The notes below the pieces were generated by a model. That model was not told where the DNA came from. It did not search any database and was given only the letters and a program-made list of their open reading frames with translations. A DNA stretch of 64,000 bases from Phalacrocorax aristotelis (taxonomy: Eukaryota > Chordata > Aves > Suliformes > Phalacrocoracidae), in NCBI RefSeq assembly GCF_949628215.1, contig NC_134283.1, forward strand, positions 22,732,975 through 22,796,974, given 5' to 3'. The position numbers and the translations under genes are program-made. Positions 34,195 through 45,300 of this stretch are shown here, one piece after another. Positions within the stretch are counted from its first letter, which is position 1. The number at the start of each line of letters is the position of its first letter.

Positions 34195-34500
34195 GGCAGC
34201 GCCTCCGCTCCGCTCCGTCCCGCTCCGCTCGGAGGTGGGGCTGGTGAGGCCCCGCCCCCCCGGCCCCGCCCCACCCCACCCCCGCCCCACCCCCGTAGCG
34301 GCTGCTCGGAGCCCTGCGCCCTCTCCCGAGGGCGTCCCGGTGGCGCAGCGGGATGCTCCTCCGGGATGCTCTGGCGTCAGGGATGCTGCTGGTCGCGGGG
34401 ATGCTCCGAGGTGCCCCAGGGTGCCGGGCGGGACTGTTCGCCCCGGGTGAACTGGAGCACGGGTGGGAAAATGGGCTAAACCTCCCCATTCCGGGACAGG
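33880..34500. promoter_or_regulatory. FHOD1: CpG island at the FHOD1 start
   Basis: Dense CpG and GC boxes surround exon 1 and continue upstream to about 34500. No TATA box is seen. It is taken as the FHOD1 promoter from its overlap with the first coding exon. Confidence 0.65.
34024..34194 (-). CDS. FHOD1: FHOD1 exon 1 (start codon, GTPase-binding-like domain)
   Basis: The start is the ATG at 34194-34192, in GCC ATG G context inside a CpG island. It encodes 57 codons including [12 protein letters not shown] and SFPEPRRAP, the hallmark N-terminus of FHOD formins. It is shorter before VQYLED than human FHOD1. The exon ends CTG CCG then GTGAGG, phase 0, and joins exon 2 ([12 protein letters not shown]) 6 kb away. 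Confidence 0.88.
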
Positions 34501-36183
34501 GGAGAAAGCGGCGGAGGGATAAACCGCCCTGCCCCGAATTTGGATCCGGGGGCGCAGCTGTACTGCCCCGTCAGCGGGGCAGCCCCCGAGGCTGGTGTTG
34601 ATGCTAACGAGGGCGCTACGCATCCGAGGTGTTGATGCTAATGAGGGTGTCCTTGATGAATCATGTAGTGTTCAACTCCGCGGCTAAGGCGGGCTTGGAA
34701 AGAAGCATGCAAAGGACAGCCGGGGGGAAGGCAGTTTCACCAGCAATGGGACACGGGAAGGTCTCATCCGTCTTGAACTTGGCACGAAGAGTCAACTGGG
34801 CATGCTGAGCACAACCCAGTAAGGCAAAGACAATTTTACTTTCTTTTTGACCCATTACCTGGGCCATGACGACGGCCTGACGTGATGGAGCAGTGGGCAG
34901 GGAGCCTTCCCCTCGCTCCTGGCTCCAGCCGGGGCTCCCAGTAGGAGTGAGGTGTGAGCAGATTGGGGGGAGCTCAGCAGAGACGCCCAAGCAGTGGCAT
35001 GGGCTGAGTCCACAAGGCCGGGGCGGCAGGGCACAACCAGCCTGGGGAGGCAAAGCAAAGGGGGGGATTTAATTACACCTTTGACACCCTAAAAGGGAAG
35101 CAAGAAGCAGCCTCTTCTCAGCGGCAGCACTTGTGAGGCCATTTCTGTGCTGCCTTTCCTGGCAGGAGCCGGCTGGCAGCGGGTGGCAGCAGCAGGCTGC
35201 CTTCCCCAGCTGTTTTCTTCCACTGGCAAGCACTTGCAGCACATTTAGGGGAAGAGGTGACACTGCCGAGGCTGCCGGGGAGGCGTCCTCCAGCCCATTC
35301 CCCTCCAGCCAGCAGGCTGTGCCTGGCACCCGGCATCCGAGGGTGCCAAAGGCAGTACCAGCCAGAGGGTTCGGCCTGGCCAAGTAGTCCTTCTGTCCTG
35401 GCTCCGAGGCCATACAGACACAGCTCAGAGCTGGCTTTCCATGCAGCACTCTGCTAGCATCCCTTCTTGGCCCCTGCCAGGCAGCACCCCCACGCCCTGG
35501 GCTGCCTGGGCACCCCTCACTGCCCGCCCAGGACAGGGGGCCTCAGGATCTTGGAGCCACAGGGATAAGATGTGTGAGATGGGACACATCCCAGAGGAAG
35601 GGGGATGGCCCAGGGTCAGCAGGCGAGTGGGAGCTTTTAGGGGTGTCTGAGAGGAGCTGCAGAGGTGAGGGGGCCCCAGGAACCATGGGCCCCCCTGGCG
35701 CACTGCCAGCCTGGTGCTCAGGCGGTGGCTGGGGTAGGGATGGGTGGTCTTGGCTGGCAGCAGAAGGGGCTGGGCTGGGAGGGGGACTGGGAATCTGGTG
35801 GGTGCAGGAGGAGTCAGCCAGGGTGAGGGGACACGGGCAGAGCGAGGGCACAGGGGACCAAGGCAATGCAGGTGGCACCGGGGCAGGGGGACTAGCATGG
35901 GGCAGGGGCCACCCGGGCAGGTGCAGAGGCAACAGGGGAGGGCACAGGTGATGAGGGCACCGGGCAGGTAGGCTGGGGTGGAGGGGGGTGCACCGGGTGT
36001 GCAGGGCCGTGCCGGGCACCGTGCAGGGGAGCCCGGGGGAGCACCGGGGAGGGGGAACCCGGGGCCCGGGCGGGGCGAGGAGCGGCGGGCGGAGCCCGTG
36101 GCGTGGCGTGGGGCGGCCCCACGTGCGCGTGACGCGGGCGGGGGCCGGGAGCGCGGCGGAGCGGCGGGGAACGGCGAGGGGCC
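34195..36183. promoter_or_regulatory. Divergent intergenic interval between FHOD1 and SLC9A5
   Basis: The two start codons face away from each other across 1,989 bp. The ends are GC-rich (FHOD1 side to about 34500, SLC9A5 side from about 35850), and the middle is less so. A near-direct duplication of about 20 bp containing GTTGATGCTAAYGAGGG lies at 34594-34615 and 34628-34649. No exon is recognised. Head-to-head order is shared with mammals, so shared regulation is plausible but not shown. Confidence 0.5.
35820..36180. promoter_or_regulatory. SLC9A5: CpG island and G-rich promoter of SLC9A5
   Basis: The plus strand is strongly G-rich, with many runs of three to five G from about 35820, rising to dense CpG by 36030-36180. 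GC boxes such as GGGGCGGGG-like words are present and there is no TATA box. An in-frame TGA at 36130-36132 precedes the proposed SLC9A5 start. Confidence 0.6.
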
Positions 36184-36316
36184 ATGCAGCCCCCGGCGGC
36201 CTCCCCCGGCCCCGCCGCCCCGGCGGGGGCCGAGCTGCTGCGGTGGCAGTGGCGGGAGGTCCAGGCGCCCTGCCTGGTGGCCGCCTGGATCCTGGTGGCC
36301 AGCCTGGCCAAGATCG
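36184..36316 (+). CDS. SLC9A5: SLC9A5 exon 1
   Basis: It encodes 44 codons plus one base. Human NHE5 opens with a hydrophobic leader, but here the start is [15 protein letters not shown] and then the conserved [12 protein letters not shown] and [10 protein letters not shown], the first obvious membrane segment. The start is bounded by an in-frame TGA at 36130. The donor is ATC G|GTGAGTGG. Confidence 0.85.
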
Positions 36317-39300
36317 GTGAGTGGCGTGTGTCCCCCCCACCCCGGCCTCTTCCCCGGTTCCCCGGGAGCAGCTGCGCCCACCCCCGGGGCAGGCAGGGTG
36401 GGATGCGGCATCCACCGTGGGCGTGGGGGCATCCGGGGCAAAGGGTGCCACCGCACACCAGGACACGGGGCATGGGGACAAATTGCCAGAGCCCGGCTGG
36501 TCGCCGTCTGCAGCTGCGCCGTGGTGGCTGGCACGACCCGGCACCGCGTCCTCCAGCACAGGACCAGGCAGCCGGGGGGAAGCTCTGCTGCAAGAGGCTG
36601 TGTGGGAAGGTACCAGGAGGATGTGTGTGAGCGGCTGCAGGGCTGTGCCCCGCGGAGCACCCTGGGTGCTGGGGAGGGGACGCCTGCCTGTGGGTGCTGA
36701 GCAGGGTGCCTAGGTGCTGGTCCCACACGGTGTCCCTGCCTGCTGTGCTGGGCCCAGGAGATGAGACCATGACCTTGAGGCAGGTTTCCTCCTCGGGGGC
36801 CCCGCTGTGGGCACAGTTGCCATGGCGGGGGCGGGGGCACGGGCACACTCTTAGATTGGATCAGGCTCAAGAAATGTAGGTTCAGAGTTAGGCAGGGGAG
36901 TCTCTGAGCAGCCAGGGACCAGCAGCAGCTCCCAGTACCCAGGGGACAGCTACACCTGTGACCACCAGCTGGCCTCTGCTGGTCCCAAACATAATTCAAA
37001 CCACTGCTGTGGACCTTGCGCTCCTCTCCCTCCTTGGCCTTCATGCAAGGGAGACCTAAAGCATTGTGAGGAATGAATTAAAAGGCATCATGAACTTAAA
37101 AATACAACCCTCTGTCTGCAGCTGCGCCACCTCCAGCTGCCGAGCACGTCACTCCTACCTGCAGAAGATCAGAGAGACGATTCCTTTCTCTGGCTTTTAT
37201 TTTCTTCTCTCAAACATCTCCCTGGATCTGCTCCCTTTGCAGAGCATCCTTGATGTACTCCCCTTTGCCCTGGTAGTGCTGGTGGGTGCAGGGGGGCCTG
37301 AGCTGGGGTCATTCCCAAGCCCGTAGCTCTGCCATGCTCTTCCAGGCCTGAAACAAGCTGATGGCCACCTTCCCTCTCCATCTGGGAGGTACAACCCAGA
37401 TGGTGGGTAGTTCCGGGCTGTCTTGCTCAGCGCATTGGATGGGTCCGATGGGTACTCACAGCCCAGAGCAAGGAGTGACAACCTGGAGGCAGGGCTGTGG
37501 GCAGCACCCTGGCAGGGCTGTCCCCAGAGGTGGCATGTGACCCCATGCATGCGCGGTCTCCAGGGCACATGGGAGCCCACGGAGGAGATGGAGCCAGGGG
37601 TGAAGGATGTTGGGGAGTGGAGGGAGGGGGCAGCACTGGCTGCGGCAGCCGTGGACGCTGGGCGTAGGCTGGCGCAGAGGAACTGTTGTGGTGGTGGCGC
37701 TGGGCTGCCAGCTCACAGCCCTGTGACTGCAGGGGAGGAAGTGGCCCCGTGCCTGGGTGATGGGGAAATGACACTGTGGGCTCTGTTCTCGGAGGCGGTC
37801 ACGATGCTGGGGTGCCCCAAGCCAGCAAACACCCGGGGCGGGGAAAACTGGCTTGGGTGTTGACTTCCTGCACAGCAAGGCATCGTCCGGGCTTTGCTGC
37901 CTTTTTTGTACTTGGTCAGAGCACAGATCTGCTTGAACGGCATGTGGGGAAGAGGGAAATTAAGGACCAGTAAGGAGCATTGCCCCAAACCTGCTCCTCA
38001 CAACAGCTGCCCTGTGGGCTTGGCTTTGCCAGCAGATGGATGTTTTTCTACCCAGCAGCATCCCTATGGGTTGCAACCCTCTCTCCTTGCACCATCACTT
38101 CTGACCCCAGCTGCTTGTGTCTTGGTTTAGGTGTTTCGCCATTTCCCAAGCACTGAAGGAACGAAGCGGGTTTTGGCCCTGAGTCCTCCCAATGACAAAT
38201 TATGGATGCCTGAGTGTGGATTATGGCTCTGAAGTTAATTCACATGTGGCTAAGTTACTGTTGCTGTGGGAACCTTTAATGCTGAAATTCTTGACTAGCA
38301 CGTGTAAAATTAGACCTCGTTCCACCTGTCCCCGCTGGCTGCTCCCCACAGCACAGAGGAGCTCATGTGCTGTCATTTGCTCATGAGGGTGGCAGCATCC
38401 CCCCTCAGCCAGGGAATTTTTGGACAAGCAGGGTCTTTCCCATAGATGCTGCACCCTTTTTTGCCCAAGGTTTTGGCTCGGGGAGAAGAATGAGGATAAC
38501 AACCAGAAGCCATGTCTCCATAGCATCCCTGAGGGCTCTCCTGGGTCTCTCCAGCCAACCAGGGCATACCTCTGTAGCACAGGGAATGCAGATGGGTTGC
38601 CGGAGCGGGGATCTTGGCAGTGCTCCTGAGTGTGCAGAAAGGGGCTGGATGCCTTGTTCCCTTCTTGAAAACTTCAGAGCTTTGTTCCCGTGGGCGGGAA
38701 GCGGTTTTGCAGCCTGCCGCAAGCACTGAATGAGTGCCATTCGCCCACCGGTGCTGTGTTGCTGGGCTTGCGTGGGGTGAACAGGACTCTGCCGCAGCTT
38801 GTGCGGTCATTTAGCAGGAATTCGCCTGGGCTGGAGCTCAGCCAGCCCTTCTCCAGGCTGTGGGTTTGCTTGGAGGGCTGTAGCATCCATATCGCCACTG
38901 CCTCCATGGCTGAATCGTAGCCCCTGGCAGCGAGCGGAGGTGGCTGGGTCTGAGGGTGGGTGCCCCAGGCTCTGTGGCTGGGGTGCCTGGCTGCAGGGCT
39001 ATGGAAGAGACTTGGCACTGGCTGGTCTGTGGCTCTTTCCCCTTGAGGTGGCTGGTGATGGAACTGCAGATCACACCACCCTGGTGCTCTCCACTCTGCC
39101 CTTGCTGTCTGTGGCAGTGTTCCTGGGGTGTTATGGCAGGGGAGCAGTGCCAGGGATTGCCAGGATGGCATGGCCAAGGCTTACTGTGCCAAGGAGCAGC
39201 GCAGGTTGCCGTGAAGGTCTCAATAAGAGGAAAAATGGCCCTTAGCTTGCACGTTTGGTGGTGGGGTCACAGGTGTTGTCTCTGCTTAGGACCAGATCTT

Positions 39301-42300
39301 TGACACTAAGTTATCTCCTCTAATTCAGTGCTCAGCTGCAGCGAAGAAAAGCAAAACGACGAAGAGGTGTTAGGAAAGGGGAAAGGAAGAACATCAGGAG
39401 GCCACGACCTCAGTGCCCAGGGTGTCTGCCTCTCAGGGACACTGGGGTCTGTACCTGAAAGGATAGAGGAGGACTGGGACAGGTTCAGAGGAGAATGTTA
39501 AGGGCATAGACACATGGAAACCTACTGATGAAACACAGCCTTTTCCTGGGCTTCTCTCCAGGTTTGTGCCACTGGAGTTTAGCACTCCAGGCTAGGAAGA
39601 CGTTATGGTCTGTCCATGGGGGTTCCCAAGGAGGTAAAAAGCCTAGGATCTGTGTGTGACCACAGCAGAGCTTTCCTTCTGGTGGATGGCTTCACACAAG
39701 CAATGGACACCTTTAATCCAGCTAAAGGGCTTTAGGGACTGGGTTTTGGGTTGACAGCAGGGCTGGGCTTGCAGCAAAGTGATGGCTCAGAGGCTGCTCT
39801 GATGTCCCTTGTACCTGCTGTGTGCTCAAGGACAGAGGTGGCTCTGGAAGTGCCTGGGGGAACCTGCTCCCCAGGAGGTTTCTTCATCTGATGGCCAAGT
39901 CATGCTACAGAGCTGGGCTGGATGTTACAAGCGATGGCAGAACGATGAGGGGGCAAAACTGATGTGACCCTCGACAGCCTTTCCCCAAGCACTGCCCTTT
40001 GTGGGTAGCAAAAACGCAGCAACCTGCGCTAGGGAGGAGAAATCTGCAGGCATGGGGAGCTGACTACCTGGAAGCTAGAATGATTTGGGATTACCCAGGA
40101 TGCCCTGGCCATGGGGACAAGGCTGCCTGGAGGAGTGAGTCCCCTATGCTGGATGGCGTGACGTCCACTGGCTTGTGCCTGAGCTGCAGGCTCATTGCCA
40201 CATTGCTGATGGATGAACACCAAGGGCCTACTCTGCTTGCTTTAAAAAATATATCCTGTTCCATCACAGTTTAGGATTTGCCCCAAACCTCATGTGGAAT
40301 AAACTGATTATTCAAAGCATCTCTAAATCTACAGCTCCTGTGCACCTGGTTTTTCCGTGCAGGTAGCTCAGCTGGTACTGAGGGAGGTTGTGTGCTGGCA
40401 CAGAGACTGGCCGACCGGTTTGCGCTGCAGTGGTTTGCATGCTGCTCCGTCTGCTTGCTCAGACGGCTGCAGACAAGGTCACCCTGTTACCAGCACTGAG
40501 CATCCTCGTCTCTGTCCCAGTGAACCAGGATGGCTTTGCTCGAACAACAACCAGCATTGCTTGTGACACTGTGAACGTGGTCACTGGCTGCTTTTATCCT
40601 TTAAGTGTGATGCCACAGGCCGAGAAAAGCAAAATGCCTGGCTGCTTGGCTTACTAGACAGTGGCTGAGGAGGAGAGGGAGATCTCAAAGAGTCAGGGGC
40701 CTGAAATCCTGACTTGGAAGCTAGCTGGGTGGTCTTCTGTGCACACATGGCCACGAAGCAGCCTTAGGTGCTCCCTTGTCCTTCCCAGGGTCCATCATGC
40801 ATCAGCCAACCCTTCTGTGGAGCCTGGGGATCTGGGATGCTCTGTCCATGTGCCTGTTTGGCTGATGCTCTCATTCTTCCTTTCCTTCTAGTTTTCCACC
40901 TGTCAAGGAAGGTGACATCCATCGTCCCAGAGAGCTGTCTCCTCATCCTGCTGGGGCTGGGCCTGGGGGGCATTGTGTTGGCCGTGGCGAAGAAAGCCGA
41001 GTATCAGCTGGAGCCCAACATGTTCTTCCTCTTCCTTCTGCCCCCCATTGTCCTAGACTCGGGCTACTTCATGCCCAGCCGGCTGTTCTTCGACAACATT
41101 GGTGCCATCCTCACCTACGCGGTGGTGGGCACACTCTGGAACTCCTTCACCACTGGCTCTGCGCTCTGGGGGCTTCACCGGGCTGGGCTCATGGGTGGGT
41201 GCATAGGGCTGCCCAGCTTAGACCACATCCCCAAAAGATGGGTCAGAGGGTGCAAAGCACCCCCAAGTTCAAAGCCCACTGCCCAGCCCTGCCATGGATT
41301 CCCAGGAAGTATGGCAGGAGTAGGGTCCTGGCATTCTGGGAATGGTGCTCTGGCAGGACTGTCAAGTGTGCAGGACAAATGAGCCCTGCTCGGCACTGAG
41401 CTGACTCATGTCTTTGCTATTTTTGTCACTGACCTTGGCTAGCTTTGCTGGCTTACTGCCATGTTCCCTGTCTGTGGTTGTAGCCACTGGCCCTGGCTGA
41501 CCTGGGCTGTGTTTCGAGTCTCCTGAGCCTGGAGGAACCACTTGATGCCTGGACCTGAGGTGGGGCTGCTGAGCCTCCTTTGGTGCCTACCTGCCAGAGG
41601 GGCAGCAATGCACCTGGGTGCCAGGGGGGGATGTCCAAGCCCTGCTTCCTTCATGCTGCAGCAAGAACATGCTGAACTCTGCTTCACCTGGGGGACCCTG
41701 GAGGTTTGGAAGCGCTCCCTGGCTCAGCCCGCTGCACTCCAGTTGGGATGCTGTGGCCAAGTTGCTGGGAGCAAGATGAGGGACAGGCTTGATTCAGCCT
41801 GGTGAAAGGGACTCTGAGGCAGATGGTCTGCCTGAGTTTCGTCCTTCTGTCCTAGCAGATCCAGGTGTCGAAGCTGGGCTGATGGATTTCCTGCTCTTCG
41901 GCAGCCTCATCTCAGCTGTGGATCCCGTGGCAGTGCTGGCTGTCTTTGAAGAGGTCCATGTAAACGAGACCCTCTTCATCATTGTGTTCGGCGAGTCACT
42001 CCTGAATGACGCTGTCACCGTGGTGAGTTGGAGCTTGGGGGGCCCAAAAGTGGAGCCCAATGTGGGCCAGGGCACTGGCATCCCGCAGGATGGGCAGAGG
42101 ATGCAGGTGACATCCCCAAGCCAGGGGCAGACTCTTGCCATGCTCTCTGGGTCTCTCCTCTCTCCTGGCCCTGGGGGACCTTGCCTGAAGAGATGAGCTC
42201 TGTTGCTTGGCTGATTTGGGGCAGGTGATGCCTCTTCCGCAGGGTCCGTCCTGCCCACAGGTGCTGCCCCTCTCAAGGCAGGACAATACCCTGCCTTCCC

Positions 42301-45300
42301 CAAGGGATTTGCCTTGCCTGCAGGTGCTGTACAAGGTCTTCAATTCTTTTGTGGAGCTGGGCCCAGCACAGATCCATGCCACGGACTACATGAAGGGGGT
42401 AGGTGAGTATGTGCCCCACCAGCCCCTCCGTCTCTTCCTCCGGGGTGAAGTGTGTGGGGCAAGCATGGGTGCTGTCATGCTGTGGGGTGGGCACTGAGCA
42501 CCACAGCCCTGTCATCTCCAACCCAGGGGTCACACATCAGCTGTCATCATGGGATGCTTTGGTGGGGAACCAGGTAGGAATGTCGGGTTTGGCCAGCCCA
42601 GCATGGCATGGCTGTGGGGCACAGGAGCTGGGCTTGCTTGCTTAAGGTGCAACTGAGTCTTCTCCCCTCACCAGCCTCCTTCTTTCTGGTGAGCCTGGGG
42701 GGCACGGCTGTGGGGCTGCTCTTTGCCTTCCTTCTGGCCCTGATCACGCGGTTCACCAAGCGCGTGCGCATCATCGAGCCACTCTTCGTCTTCCTCCTGG
42801 CCTATGTCGCATACCTTGCAGCTGAGATGGTCTCACTCTCCTCCATCCTGGCGTGAGTACCGGAGTGTCCCCCAGAGTGGGTCCAGGAAATCGGGATGCA
42901 GTGCTGAGCAGCAAGAGGTGGTGAGCAGACCCATTACTCATCCCACCATAGGGTCATGCTGGTTCCTTCTGCCCCTCTGCAGAGTCACCTTCTGTGGGAT
43001 CTGCTGCAAGAAGTATGTGGAAGCCAACATCTCCCAGAAATCCCGCACTACGGTCAAGTACACCATGAAGACACTGGCCAGCAGCTCAGAGACCATCATC
43101 TTCATGTTTCTGGGCATCTCGGCTGTGGACACCTCCAAGTGGGCATGGGACACAGCACTGGTGCTGGGCACTCTGTTCTTTATCCTGCTCTTCAGAGCTG
43201 TGGGTCAGTCTGTCCCACTGACCCAGCTCTTTTCATGCCTTTCCACCAAGAAAGGCTGGGGAATGGGACCAGCCACAGCTCCTGGCCTGGGCTTTGCCCT
43301 GTCTCCAGGAGCAAGCAGGGCTCTGCCGGCATCCCAAGCTCTCCTTCTCCTTCTTCCCTAGGTGTTGTCCTCCAGACCTGCGTGCTCAACCGCTTCCGCC
43401 TCATCCCCCTGGACAGGATCGACCAGGTGGTCATGTCATACGGTGGCCTCCGTGGAGCTGTGGCCTTCGCCCTGGTCATCCTGCTGGACAGGGAAAAGGT
43501 GAAAGCCAAGGACTACTTTGTGGCAACAACCATTGTGGTAGTGTTCTTCACTGTCATTGTGCAGGTGAGGATGGGGCACTGTGCCCTCCTTCAGTGCTGC
43601 TCTCTTGCCCAGAGCTGTCCTGGGGGTCCAGGCAGGTGCCTGGGGACATGTGCTTGGGGCAAGTAGCTCTTTTCAAGTCACGGTTGGTCCTAGGTGCCTC
43701 CTGGCACCCCATCCTTCATTAGGCTAGCATGCAGGACCACCCTGGTGGCTTTTGCAGGGGTGGGGCCATGGTCCACGTTGTTTCCCTCTTGGCCTCTTGT
43801 TCTGGAACTTGTTCCAAGAGCAGCAATGGGGTGTGCCTGGCCAGGCTGTTCTTTTAGAAAGCTGCTGATGGCCCATGGCTCTGGGGTTCCTGCGCCCTGA
43901 GAAGGGGAGCCACATGGCAGATGGATGTGAGCCTAGGGGAAGGTGGACTGGGGGGGTACGTGATCACTGCCTGCTGGGACACAGGACCATTGCCCAGGTC
44001 CCAGGCGCAGGGTGTGGGTTGGTGGGGACACACACAGCCAGCACTGTTGCTGTCCCCAGTCACTTCATGCTGCTTCTGCTGCCTCTGCCCCAGCCATGCA
44101 CCCTCTCACCCTCCCAGTCTTTCCCTTGCCTTCTCCTGCCGTTCCAGGGCCTCACCATCAAACCCCTGGTGACGTGGCTGAAGGTGAAGCGCAGTGACCA
44201 CCACAAGCCCACACTGAATGAGGAGCTGCATGAGCACGTAGGTGCTGGTGCCAGAGGCTGCCTGGCTCCCTGCACCACCAGGGCTGGGCGACAGCGATGC
44301 ATGGCCTTGGCACCCCTGGGGCACCTGCAGCCTCGCCACTGCTCTCACCCTCTTCTCCTTGCTCAAGGCCTTTGACCACATCCTGGCAGCAGTGGAGGAC
44401 ATTGTGGGGCATCATGGCTACCATTACTGGCGGGACAAGTGAGTGTCTTAGCCAGGAGCCTCCATCAGCCATCGAGTGGATGGTGGATGCATGCCAGCCA
44501 TGGGAACATTGCAGGGTCCCTGCTGCAGGGCACCCCTGCTTTAGGCAGGGCAGCAAGACCAGGAAGGCTGTATGTCTATCCATCAGTCTATCTGGAAAGG
44601 GACTGTCTGGCTACTGCTGTGCAGCAGACCAAGCTCCCAAAAGCATCCCAGAGAGAGGTCAGGCAGGTGCGGCTGGGGAAGCTGCAAGAGCTGGAATTGC
44701 TTGCCCGTGCTGGAGCTGCTGGGGGCTGTGGGGTGTCTGTGGCAATGCCGATGGCCCTGTGCCTCCCCATGGGCGGAGCTGCACTGGGCGCTGAGGAGGG
44801 AAGAGCCCCGTTAAACACTGCCCAGACTTTATCTGCAGCACGGCAACAGGAAAAGGATGTAAAAAGCCTGTTTCCTGGAGGGGAAGTGCTCCAGTGGTGC
44901 AGCCGCACTGGCCCCAGTCCCCCTCCCATTGCCTGCCACAGACCCGCTGGTCTTGGGCTTCCCCTTGGGCAGGGATGAAGGGTCAGTGTGTCCCCTCCCC
45001 TCCTGCCCTCCCTGGCAGCATGTCCCTGGGCACAGCCTGGTTACTGCATGCCCAGATGACTTTCACCATACTTTGGACACTCTCAACCTTATGTGCGTAG
45101 GGGGTCCATGGCTGTGGTACCCCGTGGGAGCTAAACTGCATGTGCCTTCATCTTGTGGCAGGTGGGAACAGTTTGACAAGAAGTACCTGAGCCAGCTCCT
45201 GATGCGGAAATCTGCCTACAGGCTGCGGGATGAGATCTGGGATGTTTATTACAAGCTGAACATCCGTGATGCTATCAGCTTTGTCGACCAGGTGGGGGCC

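Noticed and set aside
35425-37044. 539-codon open frame on the minus strand across the SLC9A5 promoter and exon 1
   Set aside because: Pro/Ser/Arg-rich and without a domain, it is antisense to a solid exon and lies in GC-rich DNA where stops are rare.
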